From positions 34,511 through 98,510 of the forward strand of contig NZ_JACHHJ010000005.1 of NCBI RefSeq assembly GCF_014207655.1: 64,000 nt of DNA, written 5' to 3'. The position numbers and the translations under genes were made by a program. The stretch's first letter is position 1; every line of letters begins with the position of its first letter. This DNA comes from Geomicrobium halophilum (lineage in GTDB: Bacteria; Bacillota; Bacilli; Bacillales; Marinococcaceae). Of this stretch, positions 45,502-54,475 are shown piece after piece. The notes under the pieces were generated by a model. That model was not told where the DNA came from, ran no database searches, and saw only the letters and a list, made by a program, of their open reading frames with translations.

Positions 45502-45513
45502 CCATTAAGGGTC

Positions 45514-45541
45514 AAAGCAGGGGGCATTCTCTGCTTTTTTT
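45514..45541 (+). terminator. Terminator of the ferric importer operon
   Basis: AAAGCAG pairs with CTGCTTT around a 10-nt loop, followed by T residues. Confidence 0.8.
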
Positions 45542-45645
45542 CGATTCTTTATCCATCACAGGGCATACTGTGTATGTAGACGATTAACAAAAGCTGGAAT
45601 CCATTTTTTCCCATACCTTCGTGTTTTTCTAAAAGTGCCAAAATA

Positions 45646-45789
45646 TCGTTCTATCCGTTTTTATTACGTGAAGTTCCATCTGGAAAAGTTGTGGATCAAT
45701 TAGCAACCTTGAATTTGGAAGAAAAAAATAAGATCCATGGTCTTAATGCTTTACGCTTTTTAAATTTGGATAAAGCTCAATATAAGTAG
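45646..45789 (+). pseudogene. 3' remnant of an amidohydrolase-family gene
   Basis: One frame encodes a C-terminus with LATLNLEEKNKIHGLNALRF followed by LNLD and a stop at 45787. The pattern EEKxKIxGxNAxRxxxL is the usual C-terminal helix of metal-dependent amidohydrolases of the aminocarboxymuconate-decarboxylase type. The rest of the gene is missing. Identification from about 40 residues is tentative. Confidence 0.5.
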
Positions 45790-45818
45790 TCTTTGAAAGA
45801 CAAAGGGGGAGGATTACT

Positions 45819-46052
45819 TTGGCTTTTGTAATAATGGATACGTGTCGTGATGAAAAGGCAGGAGAATGTGTTAGCATTTGCCCGGTCGATTGTATAGAAG
45901 AGGGCGCTGACCAATTCTATATTGATCCAAATACGTGTATTGATTGTGGTGCTTGTGTTGCTGCTTGCCCAGTCAGTGCAATCGTTGATGAAAATGATTT
46001 GCCAGCCGAACAAGAAGAACAGTTAGAAAAAGCCGAAAGCTTTTTTGTATAG
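45819..46052 (+). CDS. 7Fe-type ferredoxin
   Basis: The 77-aa ferredoxin has cysteines at 9, 17, 21, 25, 40, 43, 46 and 50. The spacing C9-x7-C17-x3-C21 and C40-x2-C43-x2-C46-x3-C50 matches bacillar and Azotobacter-type 7Fe ferredoxins, in which C9, C17 and C50 hold a [3Fe-4S] cluster and C21, C40, C43 and C46 a [4Fe-4S] cluster. It is a cytoplasmic electron carrier. TTG45819 follows GGGGGAGG at about 6 nt. Confidence 0.93.
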   Translation: MAFVIMDTCRDEKAGECVSICPVDCIEEGADQFYIDPNTCIDCGACVAACPVSAIVDENDLPAEQEEQLEKAESFFV

Positions 46053-46097
46053 AATCATGGAGTAACATAAGTTCTTGCTCCTTTTCATAGATATGTT

Positions 46098-46133
46098 TGG
46101 GAATGTTGGTGTGTAAGCAGCATTCCCATTTTT
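46098..46133 (+). terminator. Terminator after ferredoxin
   Basis: TGGGAATG pairs with CATTCCCA, followed by five T. The rest of the 276-bp gap shows nothing else. Confidence 0.8.
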
Positions 46134-46302
46134 CGGGTATGATGCAGACATATTCTTTTAAGTGACTCCGTTTTTTCCGATTAGCCAGACGGTGCTTCCA
46201 TCATTGGTACTGTTCCACCTGCTATGCTGCACCTATGCTCCCTAAAGCTTTTCCGAGAATCTATCCTCCTCAAAACGAATATCCCTTAGATCTTTAAAAA
46301 CA

Positions 46303-46326
46303 AGCAATGCCGACGTGGGCATTGCT
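46303..46326 (-). terminator. Terminator of the yojF-bshB2 unit
   Basis: AGCAATGCC pairs with GGCATTGCT around a 6-nt loop; on the minus strand it is followed by TTGTTTTTAAA. Confidence 0.85.
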
Positions 46327-46328
46327 GA

Positions 46329-46985
46329 CTAATCATCTGCAAATTTAAAGTGAAAAAAGCGTTCATTCTCTAATCGCTCTACAAGGTCACGGTCTCCGCT
46401 GCGATACTTTTCCTCTCTTTCAGGGTTATTTGCCCCGAATTGGGAGTAATGTGCGCGTAACGCATCGAGTTTTTGTTCTGTAAATTCTTTTACAGAATAG
46501 ACAATGTCTGGATTTTCTAGTGTAATGCCTAGCGCATAAAATGTCGGTCGTTTTTCTTTCGGGATATCCGCGAGCGCTTCAGTTACGGCTTCTCCAGTGG
46601 CGTCATGATCTGGATGCACGGAATAACCAGGGTAGAATGATATGACCAGGGAAGGGTTCAATTCTTCGATCAGATCCTCCACCACACTTTTTAATACGCC
46701 TGGGGCTAGAAATTCGAGCGTTTTATCACGAAAGCCCATCATGCGAAGGTCGTTTAATCCAATGGCATCCGCTGCTTCTTGTAGTTCTTTTTTCCGGATA
46801 TCCGGCAAAGATTCGCGTGTAGCAATCGGGGGGTTCCCAACATTTCTTGCCATTTCTCCTAGCGTCAGGCAAGCGTAGGTGACAGGAGTACCATTGGCAA
46901 TATGAGCGGCCATCGTACCGGAAACACCGAAAGCTTCATCGTCAGGGTGCGGAAAAATGACGAGCACTTGACGTTCTTCCTTCAT
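46329..46985 (-). CDS. bshB2: Bacillithiol biosynthesis deacetylase BshB2
   Basis: The 218-aa LmbE/PIG-L-type zinc hydrolase removes the acetyl group from GlcNAc-malate during bacillithiol synthesis. It has the metal motif HPDDE (His13, Asp15, Asp16) and a second motif HPDHDATG. The start of the gene lies 12 bp after the yojF stop, the same order as yojF-yojG in B. subtilis, which supports BshB2 rather than BshB1. Confidence 0.92.
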   Translation of the reverse strand: MKEERQVLVIFPHPDDEAFGVSGTMAAHIANGTPVTYACLTLGEMARNVGNPPIATRESLPDIRKKELQEAADAIGLNDLRMMGFRDKTLEFLAPGVLKSVVEDLIEELNPSLVISFYPGYSVHPDHDATGEAVTEALADIPKEKRPTFYALGITLENPDIVYSVKEFTEQKLDALRAHYSQFGANNPEREEKYRSGDRDLVERLENERFFHFKFADD

Positions 46986-46997
46986 GTGATCCCCTCC

Positions 46998-47363
46998 TTA
47001 CTTTCTAAATGGTTGATTTGATAGTTCCAGTGCTACAGCTATTTTTCCATCCTGGTTAAGCCCCGCAAGGATCAGTTCACCATCTTCATTTAACTCGAAA
47101 TGAGTAAGCCCCTCGCCATATACCCAGCCGATCTCCAATTCTAGGCCGACGCGATAAGGTCCAGGGCCTGTAATTTTCCCTTGTTTATAGTTGATATGGG
47201 CGTTTCGTATATAAGCACTTGCTGAGAAAAATGACTGGTCAAAATGGGAAGCGTAAGCTCCATTGGTGGTCTCTAAATGTAAATAAATATCTTTCTGAGC
47301 AAAAGTATCAATAAGTTCTTGCACACGCGTAACGGTAATGGGTTCCACGATGTATTCCTCCAT
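46998..47363 (-). CDS. yojF: YojF-family protein (DUF1806)
   Basis: The 121-aa product matches YojF, a DUF1806 protein always found next to bshB2 in bacilli. It contains LIDTFAQKDIYLHLETTNGAYA and the FFSASAYIRNAHINYKQGKI block. Its role is unknown, though the linkage suggests a part in bacillithiol metabolism. It starts the two-gene unit on the minus strand (TGGAGGAATA upstream). Confidence 0.9.
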   Translation of the reverse strand: MEEYIVEPITVTRVQELIDTFAQKDIYLHLETTNGAYASHFDQSFFSASAYIRNAHINYKQGKITGPGPYRVGLELEIGWVYGEGLTHFELNEDGELILAGLNQDGKIAVALELSNQPFRK

Positions 47364-47556
47364 TTAGATTTTGAAACTGGATTTGATAGTGACCCGTGTT
47401 TATTTATTATATAGCTAATCCTGTTACGCCTTCAAGAAAGTAGGTTTACGGATAGCCCTGCACGATATAAAGCTTACAGTTGGGCACCGGAACCCTATGA
47501 TCAATAGACTTATATGCTATAGTAGAAGGATAGTTGAAGTAAGTGAGGGTTATACA

Positions 47557-48315
47557 TTGGACATATGGGTTTATCCAGTGATTTTTATAGTTGGGTTCGT
47601 CGCAGGGGTTATCAACACGGTTTCAGCAGGCGGATCGTTGCTCACGCTACCGATGCTGATTTTTCTCGGCCTTCCGTCGGCGGAAGCGAATGGAACGAAC
47701 CGGGTGGCAATTGTTCTTCAAAGTATAACGGCAATCTATGCTTTCCATCGGAAAGGGCAGCTTGAGAAAAAGGTGAGTGCCATCGTCACATTACCCGCAG
47801 TTCTTGGTTCGATTCTTGGTGCTTCTGCGGCTGTTGCTATCAGTGATGAGATCTTTCAGGTTATTCTCGCTGTGACCATGATCGTGACGATTATATTTAT
47901 TGTATGGGATCCATCACAAAGACCAGGTTCTGAATCAGCACTATCTATGCCGAGGAAAATACTTGGCATCCTTTTATTTTTTGCGATTGGATTCTATGGT
48001 GGTTTTATTCAGGTTGGTGCCGGTTTTTATATTGTGTTCACATCTTTGCTCGTTTTTCATCTATCTTTTATCCATGCTAACAGTGTCAAAATAATGGTGG
48101 CAGGAGCTTATGTATTTGTTTCTCTCATCGTTTTTGGTGTAAACGGGGAAGTGAACTGGCTGCTTGGATTATTGCTGGCTGTAGGGAATGCAAGCGGGGC
48201 ATGGCTTGGAAGCAACATTATTACCGGAGGAAAAACGGGAGCGGTGAAATGGGTTCTTTTGTTAACGGTGTTTGTGATGGCAGCAAGGCTGATTTATGAA
48301 GCCATTTATACTTAG
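47557..48315 (+). CDS. TSUP-family transporter (TauE/SafE type)
   Basis: The 252-aa polytopic membrane protein belongs to the TSUP family of sulfite or organosulfonate exporters. It shows VNTVSAGGSLLTLPMLIFLGLP with N-x-A-GGGS-like signature and eight helices, plus the second half-repeat GGFIQVGAGFYIVF. TTG47557 is preferred because GTGAGGG lies upstream and homology begins there; ATG47497 has no ribosome site. The substrate is unknown. Confidence 0.88.
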   Translation: MDIWVYPVIFIVGFVAGVINTVSAGGSLLTLPMLIFLGLPSAEANGTNRVAIVLQSITAIYAFHRKGQLEKKVSAIVTLPAVLGSILGASAAVAISDEIFQVILAVTMIVTIIFIVWDPSQRPGSESALSMPRKILGILLFFAIGFYGGFIQVGAGFYIVFTSLLVFHLSFIHANSVKIMVAGAYVFVSLIVFGVNGEVNWLLGLLLAVGNASGAWLGSNIITGGKTGAVKWVLLLTVFVMAARLIYEAIYT

Positions 48316-48410
48316 GAGGAAAAAATAAGTTTTTTCTGGAATCTATTAGGGTAATATACCAAATGTGGTTGTATTTGCACATGAAAAATAATCTTTAGGA
48401 GGTATGTGCT

Positions 48411-49316
48411 TTGTTTAAGCGAGTCGACAAGTTGCAAATTGACCTACCGAGACCAGACCAACCAGACCCAGAAGCAGCAGGGGTTGTTCAGGAGTTACTA
48501 GGCGGAAGATTTGGTGAGATGTCGACGTTAAACAATTACATGTTTCAATCGTTTAACTTCAGGAGCAAGAAAAAGTTGCGGCCATTTTATGAACTGATTG
48601 CGAACATCACAGCTGAAGAAATCGGACATGTGGAATTAGTGTCAAATACGATCAACCTTAATCTTGATGGTTCCGTTGGCAACGGAAGCACAAATCCAGA
48701 TGAAACACCACTTGCTCCAGTGATGGGGTATGAGAATAAGTTTAATTTCATTCTAGGCGGTCAAAACGCTTTACCAACTGATTCAAGCGGCAAAGCTTGG
48801 ACAGGGGACAATGTATTTTCCAGCGGTAATCTCGTTAATGACTTGCTGCATAACTTCTATCTTGAGTGTGGCGCGCGTACCCACAAGATGCGTGTCTATC
48901 AGATGACAGATAATGAGACAGCACGAGAATTAGCCGGTTATTTACTCGTACGCGGAGGCGTGCACGCTGTCGCTTATGCAAAAGCGCTTGAAGAAATTAC
49001 AGGCGTGAATATGATGAAAATGCTGCCTGTTCCTGATTTGGACAACTCCAAATTCCACCACGCGAGAAAATATGAGGAAAAAGGTACACACCGCAAACTC
49101 TATCGCTTCAGCGATGATGACTATAACTTACTCAACCGTATCTGGAATGGACCGACACCAGTTGGCCCGGAAGGAGAGCTGGAAGTCGTCGATGGCATTC
49201 CAGAAGGTGGAGAAATCCCGGATCTTGAGCATGTTCCAGAAGAATATGCCCCAGGCTTTGATGAAGAGCAATTCCGAGAGCTATCGAAACGTCTCCAGTA
49301 TGAAGCCGGGATGTAA
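48411..49316 (+). CDS. Manganese catalase
   Basis: The 301-aa non-heme catalase uses a dimanganese centre to break down hydrogen peroxide. Ligand regions include the AEEIGHVELV helix, the LECGARTHKMRVY region and GGVHAVAYAKALEEITG with a conserved His. The family tail EEQFRELSKRLQYEAG is present. TTG48411 follows AGGAGG at 8 nt. It is transcribed alone, ending at a terminator. Confidence 0.93.
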   Translation: MFKRVDKLQIDLPRPDQPDPEAAGVVQELLGGRFGEMSTLNNYMFQSFNFRSKKKLRPFYELIANITAEEIGHVELVSNTINLNLDGSVGNGSTNPDETPLAPVMGYENKFNFILGGQNALPTDSSGKAWTGDNVFSSGNLVNDLLHNFYLECGARTHKMRVYQMTDNETARELAGYLLVRGGVHAVAYAKALEEITGVNMMKMLPVPDLDNSKFHHARKYEEKGTHRKLYRFSDDDYNLLNRIWNGPTPVGPEGELEVVDGIPEGGEIPDLEHVPEEYAPGFDEEQFRELSKRLQYEAGM

Positions 49317-49330
49317 TAGAGTAGGAGAAG

Positions 49331-49356
49331 GGCTGCCTTTTTTAGGGCAGTCTTTT
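49331..49356 (+). terminator. Terminator after Mn-catalase
   Basis: GGCTGCC pairs with GGCAGTC (one G-T) around 8 nt, followed by four T. Confidence 0.8.
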
Positions 49357-49489
49357 ATTATGTCTAATAAGCGTATTCATAGAGAGATATTAAAATCAAA
49401 ATATTCTGATTTATACGGATTTTATTGTATTCATTGACTTCAATATGAAAGCGATTTATATTACTTATAAGAAGCACTTATGTTCAATG

Positions 49490-49507
49490 TTTGCACAAAT
49501 GTGCAAA
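49490..49507 (+). promoter_or_regulatory. Likely SorC-family operator upstream of the sorbitol operon
   Basis: TTTGCACAAATGTGCAAA is a perfect inverted repeat with 8-bp arms around AA, placed 15 nt before the SorC start codon. It fits autoregulation of the regulator and the operon. Being inside the longer ATG49445 frame, it argues for the later start. Confidence 0.75.
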
Positions 49508-49522
49508 AGGTGGTGGGAACTT

Positions 49523-50476
49523 TTGAATTGGAATGAAGAAAGAAATCTGATTATGGTATCAAAAATGTACTATGAAGAAGCATTAACTCAAAACGAAATT
49601 TCCAAACAATTGGGTATTTACCGAACAACAATTACAAGAATGCTTCAAAAAGCACGTGAGGAAGGAATCGTGCGAATTGAAGTTGTTGAATCGAATCGAG
49701 TCAAAGTCGATTTAGAACGCAGGCTTAAAGAAAAGTTTGGGAGTATACAAGAGTTTATCGTCGTTCCTGTAAATGCAGAATCCACAAGGTCATCAAGGTT
49801 AAAAGCAGTTGGGAACGTCGCTATATCCTTGCTTGATTCAATTTTAAAGGAGGGGGACAACGTTGGCTTGGCATGGGGGGAGACCATGGGGACGATGGCC
49901 AATTTGATTGAAAGAAAACGGAAAATTGATGCTGATTTTGTACCAATCGTTGGTGGACCGGGGAAAATGCGTGTGGAACATCATGTAAATACTATCGCTT
50001 ACAACTTTGCAAAAGCATATCATTCAAGAGCCCATTATATTGATTCCGCAGCGATTGTCCAATCTAAGGAAACAAGAGATGAAATTATGGGTTCAGAATA
50101 TATGCGCGATGTATTGAAGTTGTGGGACAAACTCACGGTAGCGATCATCGGAATAGGGGCTCCGATACGTTCTTCAAACTTAGTATGGGCTGGGTTTCTT
50201 GAAAATGGAGAAGATCAAATGTTGGAAAAGGACAAGGCTGTTGGGGATATTGGTTCCCGTTTTTACAATATTGATGGGCTGGAAACGACCGCATCTCTAC
50301 AAGAACGTACAATAGCGATAGAGTTGGATCGCCTAAAAGAAAATCGTGCCACCATTGCCGTAGCAGAATCTGAAGAAAAACTTGAATCGATTGTTGGTGC
50401 TATAAATGGTGGATATATTTCACATTTAGTGATTGACGAACCAACAGCAGAAGCACTAATCAGGAGGGAGGGATAA
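49523..50476 (+). CDS. SorC-family transcriptional regulator of the sorbitol operon
   Basis: The 317-aa regulator has an N-terminal helix-turn-helix (YYEEALTQNEISKQLGIYRTTITRML) and a C-terminal sugar-phosphate binding domain typical of SorC proteins (GLAWGETMGTMANLI, VPIVGGPGK, DIGSRFYNIDG). TTG49523 is chosen over ATG49445 because AAAGGTGGTGG lies upstream and a palindrome sits in between. It heads the glucitol PTS operon, starting 5 bp before gutM, and most likely senses sorbitol-6-phosphate. Confidence 0.9.
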   Translation: MNWNEERNLIMVSKMYYEEALTQNEISKQLGIYRTTITRMLQKAREEGIVRIEVVESNRVKVDLERRLKEKFGSIQEFIVVPVNAESTRSSRLKAVGNVAISLLDSILKEGDNVGLAWGETMGTMANLIERKRKIDADFVPIVGGPGKMRVEHHVNTIAYNFAKAYHSRAHYIDSAAIVQSKETRDEIMGSEYMRDVLKLWDKLTVAIIGIGAPIRSSNLVWAGFLENGEDQMLEKDKAVGDIGSRFYNIDGLETTASLQERTIAIELDRLKENRATIAVAESEEKLESIVGAINGGYISHLVIDEPTAEALIRREG

Positions 50477-50480
50477 CTCC

Positions 50481-50942
50481 ATGACTCTAATATTCATTGG
50501 TCTAGCTCTAGGCATAGCCTTTCTGATTCAAAGCGCATTAGGATTTTGGCAAATCAAGAATTTTAATCAACGTTATGCTGTAATGCGTTCAGAAGGGAAA
50601 GTTGCGATTGGACGATCACGTGGACTTTTTCGTAGTGGAGTCGTTTTACTTTTATCAGTTGATAATTCTGCCAAAATTATACGTGCTGAAAAAATGCAGG
50701 GGTTAACGATATTTGCAAGGTTTAAACCGGTATATCATTTGGAAAATCAATATTTACTAAAAACGGAAGAAGACGTGGAAAGGAAATTAGACCGTTTTTC
50801 AAAAAAAGCACTTAATGATGCAAGACATGTTTACCGTGTTGTGAAAGCAGGGGGAGAAGTGCCAAAACCAAAGAGTCCATTCGAAAAACTTTTCTCAGGA
50901 GTTACGAGATTATTTACAGGAAAACGTGAGGTGAATGATTGA
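50481..50942 (+). CDS. gutM: GutM-family glucitol operon protein
   Basis: The 153-aa product is a GutM homologue, with an N-terminal hydrophobic anchor (LIFIGLALGIAFLIQSALGFWQ), an IGRSRGLFRSGVVLLL segment and a polar C-terminus. GutM is a glucitol-operon activator in enterics; its job in bacilli is less clear. The gene overlaps the next by the TGATG junction. Confidence 0.88.
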   Translation: MTLIFIGLALGIAFLIQSALGFWQIKNFNQRYAVMRSEGKVAIGRSRGLFRSGVVLLLSVDNSAKIIRAEKMQGLTIFARFKPVYHLENQYLLKTEEDVERKLDRFSKKALNDARHVYRVVKAGGEVPKPKSPFEKLFSGVTRLFTGKREVND

Positions 50943-51514
50943 TGGATTGGTTAGTTGCTTTGGCTGAAGGGTTTATTGGTCTTTTTGAAGAGGGCGGGGA
51001 GCAATTTGTAAACCTTGTTACGGATATCATCCCTTTGCTTATTATGCTGCTTGTAGCTATGAATGCTGTAATACAGTTCGTGGGACAAGAACGTATTGAA
51101 AAACTTGCAGCAAAGTCATCAAAAAATATATTTACACGCTATTTAATTTTGCCACACGTTGGAACTTTTTTCTTCCTGAACCCAATGACATTATCACTCG
51201 GGCGCTTTTTACCAGAGCGACACAAACCAGGGTATTATGCTTCCGCCAGTTTCTCTACCCATACGATGAACGGGTTGTTTCCGCACGTAAACCCGGCTGA
51301 ATTATTTATTTTTTTAGGTATAGCGAACGGGATCACCTCACTCGGAGGTTCAACCGCAGAACTCGCGATGCGATACTTCCTAGTTGGTCTAGTAATGAAT
51401 ATGTTTAGAGGACTTGTAACAGACTGGATGGTTTCATACGTTGAGAAACAGCAAAAGGTGAAACTAAAGTCAACTGTAGCTAAATCTTCGATGGGGGGAT
51501 CTCCGAATGGGTAA
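50942..51514 (+). CDS. srlA: Glucitol/sorbitol PTS EIIC subunit (SrlA)
   Basis: The 190-aa membrane protein is the EIIC component of the glucitol PTS, with about four to five helices and the segments [20 protein letters not shown] and [21 protein letters not shown]. It forms part of the sorbitol channel. ATG50942 overlaps the GutM stop (TGATG). Confidence 0.93.
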   Translation: MDWLVALAEGFIGLFEEGGEQFVNLVTDIIPLLIMLLVAMNAVIQFVGQERIEKLAAKSSKNIFTRYLILPHVGTFFFLNPMTLSLGRFLPERHKPGYYASASFSTHTMNGLFPHVNPAELFIFLGIANGITSLGGSTAELAMRYFLVGLVMNMFRGLVTDWMVSYVEKQQKVKLKSTVAKSSMGGSPNG

Positions 51515-52550
51515 TTATAAAGCGGTTCGTATTGAAAGAGGGTCTGGGGGTTTTGGTGGGCCGCTTACGATTCACCCCACAGACAAAAAGAATAAAATAG
51601 TAAATATTACTGGAGGTCAAATTTCTGAAGCAGCTTCCCTGATCGCGGAAATGACAGGGGCAGAGCTGATTAATGGATTTAATACATCTGTCCCCGAAGA
51701 TGAAATGGCTTGCGTTGTCATTGACTGTGGCGGGACTTTACGCGCTGGCTTGTACCCTAAGAAACGTATTCCCACAGTAAATGTTATGCCAACCGGTCAA
51801 AGTGGGCCAATGGCAAAATACATTGTGGAAGACATTTATGTATCAGGTGTTAAACCAGATAATGTGCAATATACGGAAGACGAGAGTCCTAAAAATATTA
51901 GTGATGAAGATGAGGTCGATCATACAGATGCTCCTGAGGAAATCGATGAAAATGTAGAATCTGGATCTACACCGAAATATGATTCTTCAAAGAAAATCAG
52001 TGAGACTAAGAGTCAAGAAAATGTTATGTCTCGAATTGGAAAAGCAATGGGTAACATTGTAAATGTCTTTTATCAGGCTGGCCGCGATTCCATTGATACG
52101 GTTATAAAGACAATACTTCCTTTTATGGCTTTTGTTTCGTTATTGATTGGGTTGATTCAGGCCTCCGGAATTGGTGACATCATTGCTAATGTTCTATCGC
52201 CATTAGGAGGGACAGTTTGGGGGTTGATTATTCTATCACTCATTGTTTCTTTTCCCTTACTTTCGCCATTTCTTGGGCCTGGGGCGGTTATAGGTCAGGT
52301 GATTGGATCTTTAATTGGTGTGGAGATCGCCAATGGAAATATTCCACCACAGTTCGCTTTGCCAGCTGTTTTTGCTATTAATTCTCAAGCAGCAGCAGAT
52401 TTTGTGCCTGTGGGTCTAGGGTTAGCAGAAGCAGAACCAGAGACGGTTGAAGTTGGGGTACCGGCTGTTTTGTATGGAAGATTTTTAACAGGAGCACCAA
52501 CAGTATTTGTTGCATGGCTAGCTAGTTTTGGAATGTACGATAACTTATAA
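51507..52550 (+). CDS. srlE: Glucitol/sorbitol PTS EIIBC subunit (SrlE)
   Basis: The 347-aa product has an N-terminal EIIB domain (about residues 1-130) and a C-terminal EIIC2-type membrane domain. The EIIB phosphorylation Cys is probably in [15 protein letters not shown]. An acidic spacer (around residues 130-170) joins the domains, and the C-terminal half ends in [17 protein letters not shown]. It overlaps srlA by 8 bp. Confidence 0.93.
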   Translation: MGNYKAVRIERGSGGFGGPLTIHPTDKKNKIVNITGGQISEAASLIAEMTGAELINGFNTSVPEDEMACVVIDCGGTLRAGLYPKKRIPTVNVMPTGQSGPMAKYIVEDIYVSGVKPDNVQYTEDESPKNISDEDEVDHTDAPEEIDENVESGSTPKYDSSKKISETKSQENVMSRIGKAMGNIVNVFYQAGRDSIDTVIKTILPFMAFVSLLIGLIQASGIGDIIANVLSPLGGTVWGLIILSLIVSFPLLSPFLGPGAVIGQVIGSLIGVEIANGNIPPQFALPAVFAINSQAAADFVPVGLGLAEAEPETVEVGVPAVLYGRFLTGAPTVFVAWLASFGMYDNL

Positions 52551-52582
52551 TTATCTATTTACAATGAGAGGAGTTAGTTGAC

Positions 52583-52942
52583 ATGCAGGTGTATAACACA
52601 GTAATTACAAACCGAGGTGCAAGCGCATCAGAATTTTTGTCAGAAGGTATGATTGTCCTTTTTAAAAATAATGCGCCCGATGAACTCGCTGAATTCAGTA
52701 TTCTTCATGAGGAAAATAACCTGGACGGTGAGATTGAAACAGGTAATACAATAGCTATTGGTGACCACTTTTTTAAAATTACAGCTGTTGGGAGTGCTGT
52801 CGAAAAAAATTTATATTCACTTGGTCATATCACGATTCATGCAGATGGTTCAAAGGAAGCTGAACTACCGGGCACGCTCTATGTAGAAGAAGGTGACCTT
52901 CCTGACCTCCAGGTAGGAGATAGCATCACGATTACTAAATAA
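52583..52942 (+). CDS. srlB: Glucitol/sorbitol PTS EIIA subunit (SrlB)
   Basis: The 119-aa EIIA protein takes phosphate from HPr and passes it to EIIB. The active histidine is in ILHEENN (His at about 53), and the AIGDHFFKITAVGSAVEKNLYSLGH segment is typical of the family. GAGAGGAG precedes ATG52583. Confidence 0.92.
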   Translation: MQVYNTVITNRGASASEFLSEGMIVLFKNNAPDELAEFSILHEENNLDGEIETGNTIAIGDHFFKITAVGSAVEKNLYSLGHITIHADGSKEAELPGTLYVEEGDLPDLQVGDSITITK

Positions 52943-52974
52943 AGAAATAACAATAGGAGTAGGAGTGATAGGGG

Positions 52975-53751
52975 ATGACTGCGCAAACAGCTATTGTAGC
53001 AGGAGGAGCACAGAACTTAGGGGAACATTTGAGTCTACGGTTAAGTGAAGAAGGATACAATGTAGTGGTGGCCGATTTACAAGGATGTAAAGCTGAAACC
53101 GTGGCCCAAAAAATCTCTAATTCTACGGGGAACAAGACACTTGGTTTAGAAACAAACATGACAGATGAAGATGAAGTCAAAGCACTTATGGTTCGTACTA
53201 AAGAAGAGTTTGGAACTGTTGACTTGCTTGTTTATAACGCGGGAGTTGCTCGGAGTACCAAAATTGATAATTTTAATCTTTCCGATTGGCAAATGACCCT
53301 AGATGTGAATTTAACAGGTTATTTTCTGTGCGCAAGGGAAGCTAGTAAAGTGATGATCGGGCAAGGAAGCGGAAATATTGTTCAAATCAACTCTAAATCC
53401 GGTAAGGTGGGGAGTAAGCATAATTCTGGTTATTCTGCATCAAAGTTTGGCGGTATAGGTCTTACCCAAAGCCTAGCTTTAGACTTGGCCGAGCATAATA
53501 TACGTGTAAATTCTATACTACCAGGTAACTTGTTAGAGTCGCCGATGTTTCAGAGCTTAATACCATCATATGCCAATAAGCTTGGCATTGACGAGGATGA
53601 AGTTGAACAAGTTTATAAGGATAAAGTACCTATGAAACGCGGGTGCACTTATGACGATGTATCAAATGCAGTCATTTTCTATGCTTCTGAGAAAGCTTCC
53701 TATATGACTGGACAGTCCATCAATGTAACTGGTGGGCAAGTAATGCATTAA
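52975..53751 (+). CDS. srlD: Sorbitol-6-phosphate 2-dehydrogenase (SrlD)
   Basis: The 258-aa SDR enzyme oxidises sorbitol-6-phosphate to fructose-6-phosphate. The NAD motif GGAQNLGEHL, the YNAGVA motif and the catalytic YSASK (GYSASKFG) are all present, as are C-terminal INVTGGQVM residues. It follows the PTS genes and completes entry of sorbitol into glycolysis. Confidence 0.93.
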   Translation: MTAQTAIVAGGAQNLGEHLSLRLSEEGYNVVVADLQGCKAETVAQKISNSTGNKTLGLETNMTDEDEVKALMVRTKEEFGTVDLLVYNAGVARSTKIDNFNLSDWQMTLDVNLTGYFLCAREASKVMIGQGSGNIVQINSKSGKVGSKHNSGYSASKFGGIGLTQSLALDLAEHNIRVNSILPGNLLESPMFQSLIPSYANKLGIDEDEVEQVYKDKVPMKRGCTYDDVSNAVIFYASEKASYMTGQSINVTGGQVMH

Positions 53752-53767
53752 AAAGTGGGGATTATTA

Positions 53768-54451
53768 ATGAGGGTGGCACTATTAATTGATTCTGCAGAC
53801 GCTGAAAAGTATAAAGACCTATCTGCTTGGCTGCCAATTGATGGGGTAACGACAAATCCATCGATCTTAGCCTCCAATCAAAACGTTTCTGCTGAGGAAC
53901 AAATTAAGAAGTTAGATCAAATTCTTAATGATAAGCAAACACTTCATGTACAGGTGGTATCTGAGAACGCAGAAGCAATGGTTGTTGAAGGTAAGCGTAT
54001 TTATTCAGCTTTTGATAGAGAAGTCATTATTAAGGTACCTGTGTCTAAAGAAGGCTTTAAAGCAATTAAATCCTTTTATGAAAAAGGGATTCGTACCACA
54101 GCGACTGGAATTTTCACAATTCAACAAGCATTTCTTGCAAGTAAAGCGGGAGCATCATTCGTAGCTCCCTACGTCAATCGAATTGATGACCAGCATGGAG
54201 ACAGCCGCGAAGTTCTTGAGCGCATTATGCATCTTTTTCACCTGTATCAGATGCCTACACGCGTGATAGCAGCTAGTTTCAAAAACGTTCGTCAAGCAGA
54301 AGAGGCAATGCTTGCAGGTGTACATGAATTAACCATTGCTCCAGATATTTTTGAGAAATTGATCATGCATCAAGGAACAACAGATAGTATAAAACAATTC
54401 ACTCAGCACTTTGAAGGAGCCTTTGGCCAGGATAAAGTAATGTTTAATTAG
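53768..54451 (+). CDS. Transaldolase-family enzyme (fructose-6-phosphate aldolase-like)
   Basis: The 227-aa class I aldolase resembles FSA/TalC. It starts with DSADAEKYKDLSAWLPIDGVTTNPSIL, has the Schiff-base Lys in VIIKVPVSKEG, and ends with VHELTIAPDIFEKL. It could split fructose-6-phosphate to dihydroxyacetone and glyceraldehyde-3-phosphate or act as transaldolase. Its place straight after srlD suggests it handles the fructose-6-phosphate made from sorbitol. GTGGGG precedes ATG53768. Confidence 0.88.
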   Translation: MRVALLIDSADAEKYKDLSAWLPIDGVTTNPSILASNQNVSAEEQIKKLDQILNDKQTLHVQVVSENAEAMVVEGKRIYSAFDREVIIKVPVSKEGFKAIKSFYEKGIRTTATGIFTIQQAFLASKAGASFVAPYVNRIDDQHGDSREVLERIMHLFHLYQMPTRVIAASFKNVRQAEEAMLAGVHELTIAPDIFEKLIMHQGTTDSIKQFTQHFEGAFGQDKVMFN

Positions 54452-54475
54452 GATACATCGGTTAGGTCATTCCTT

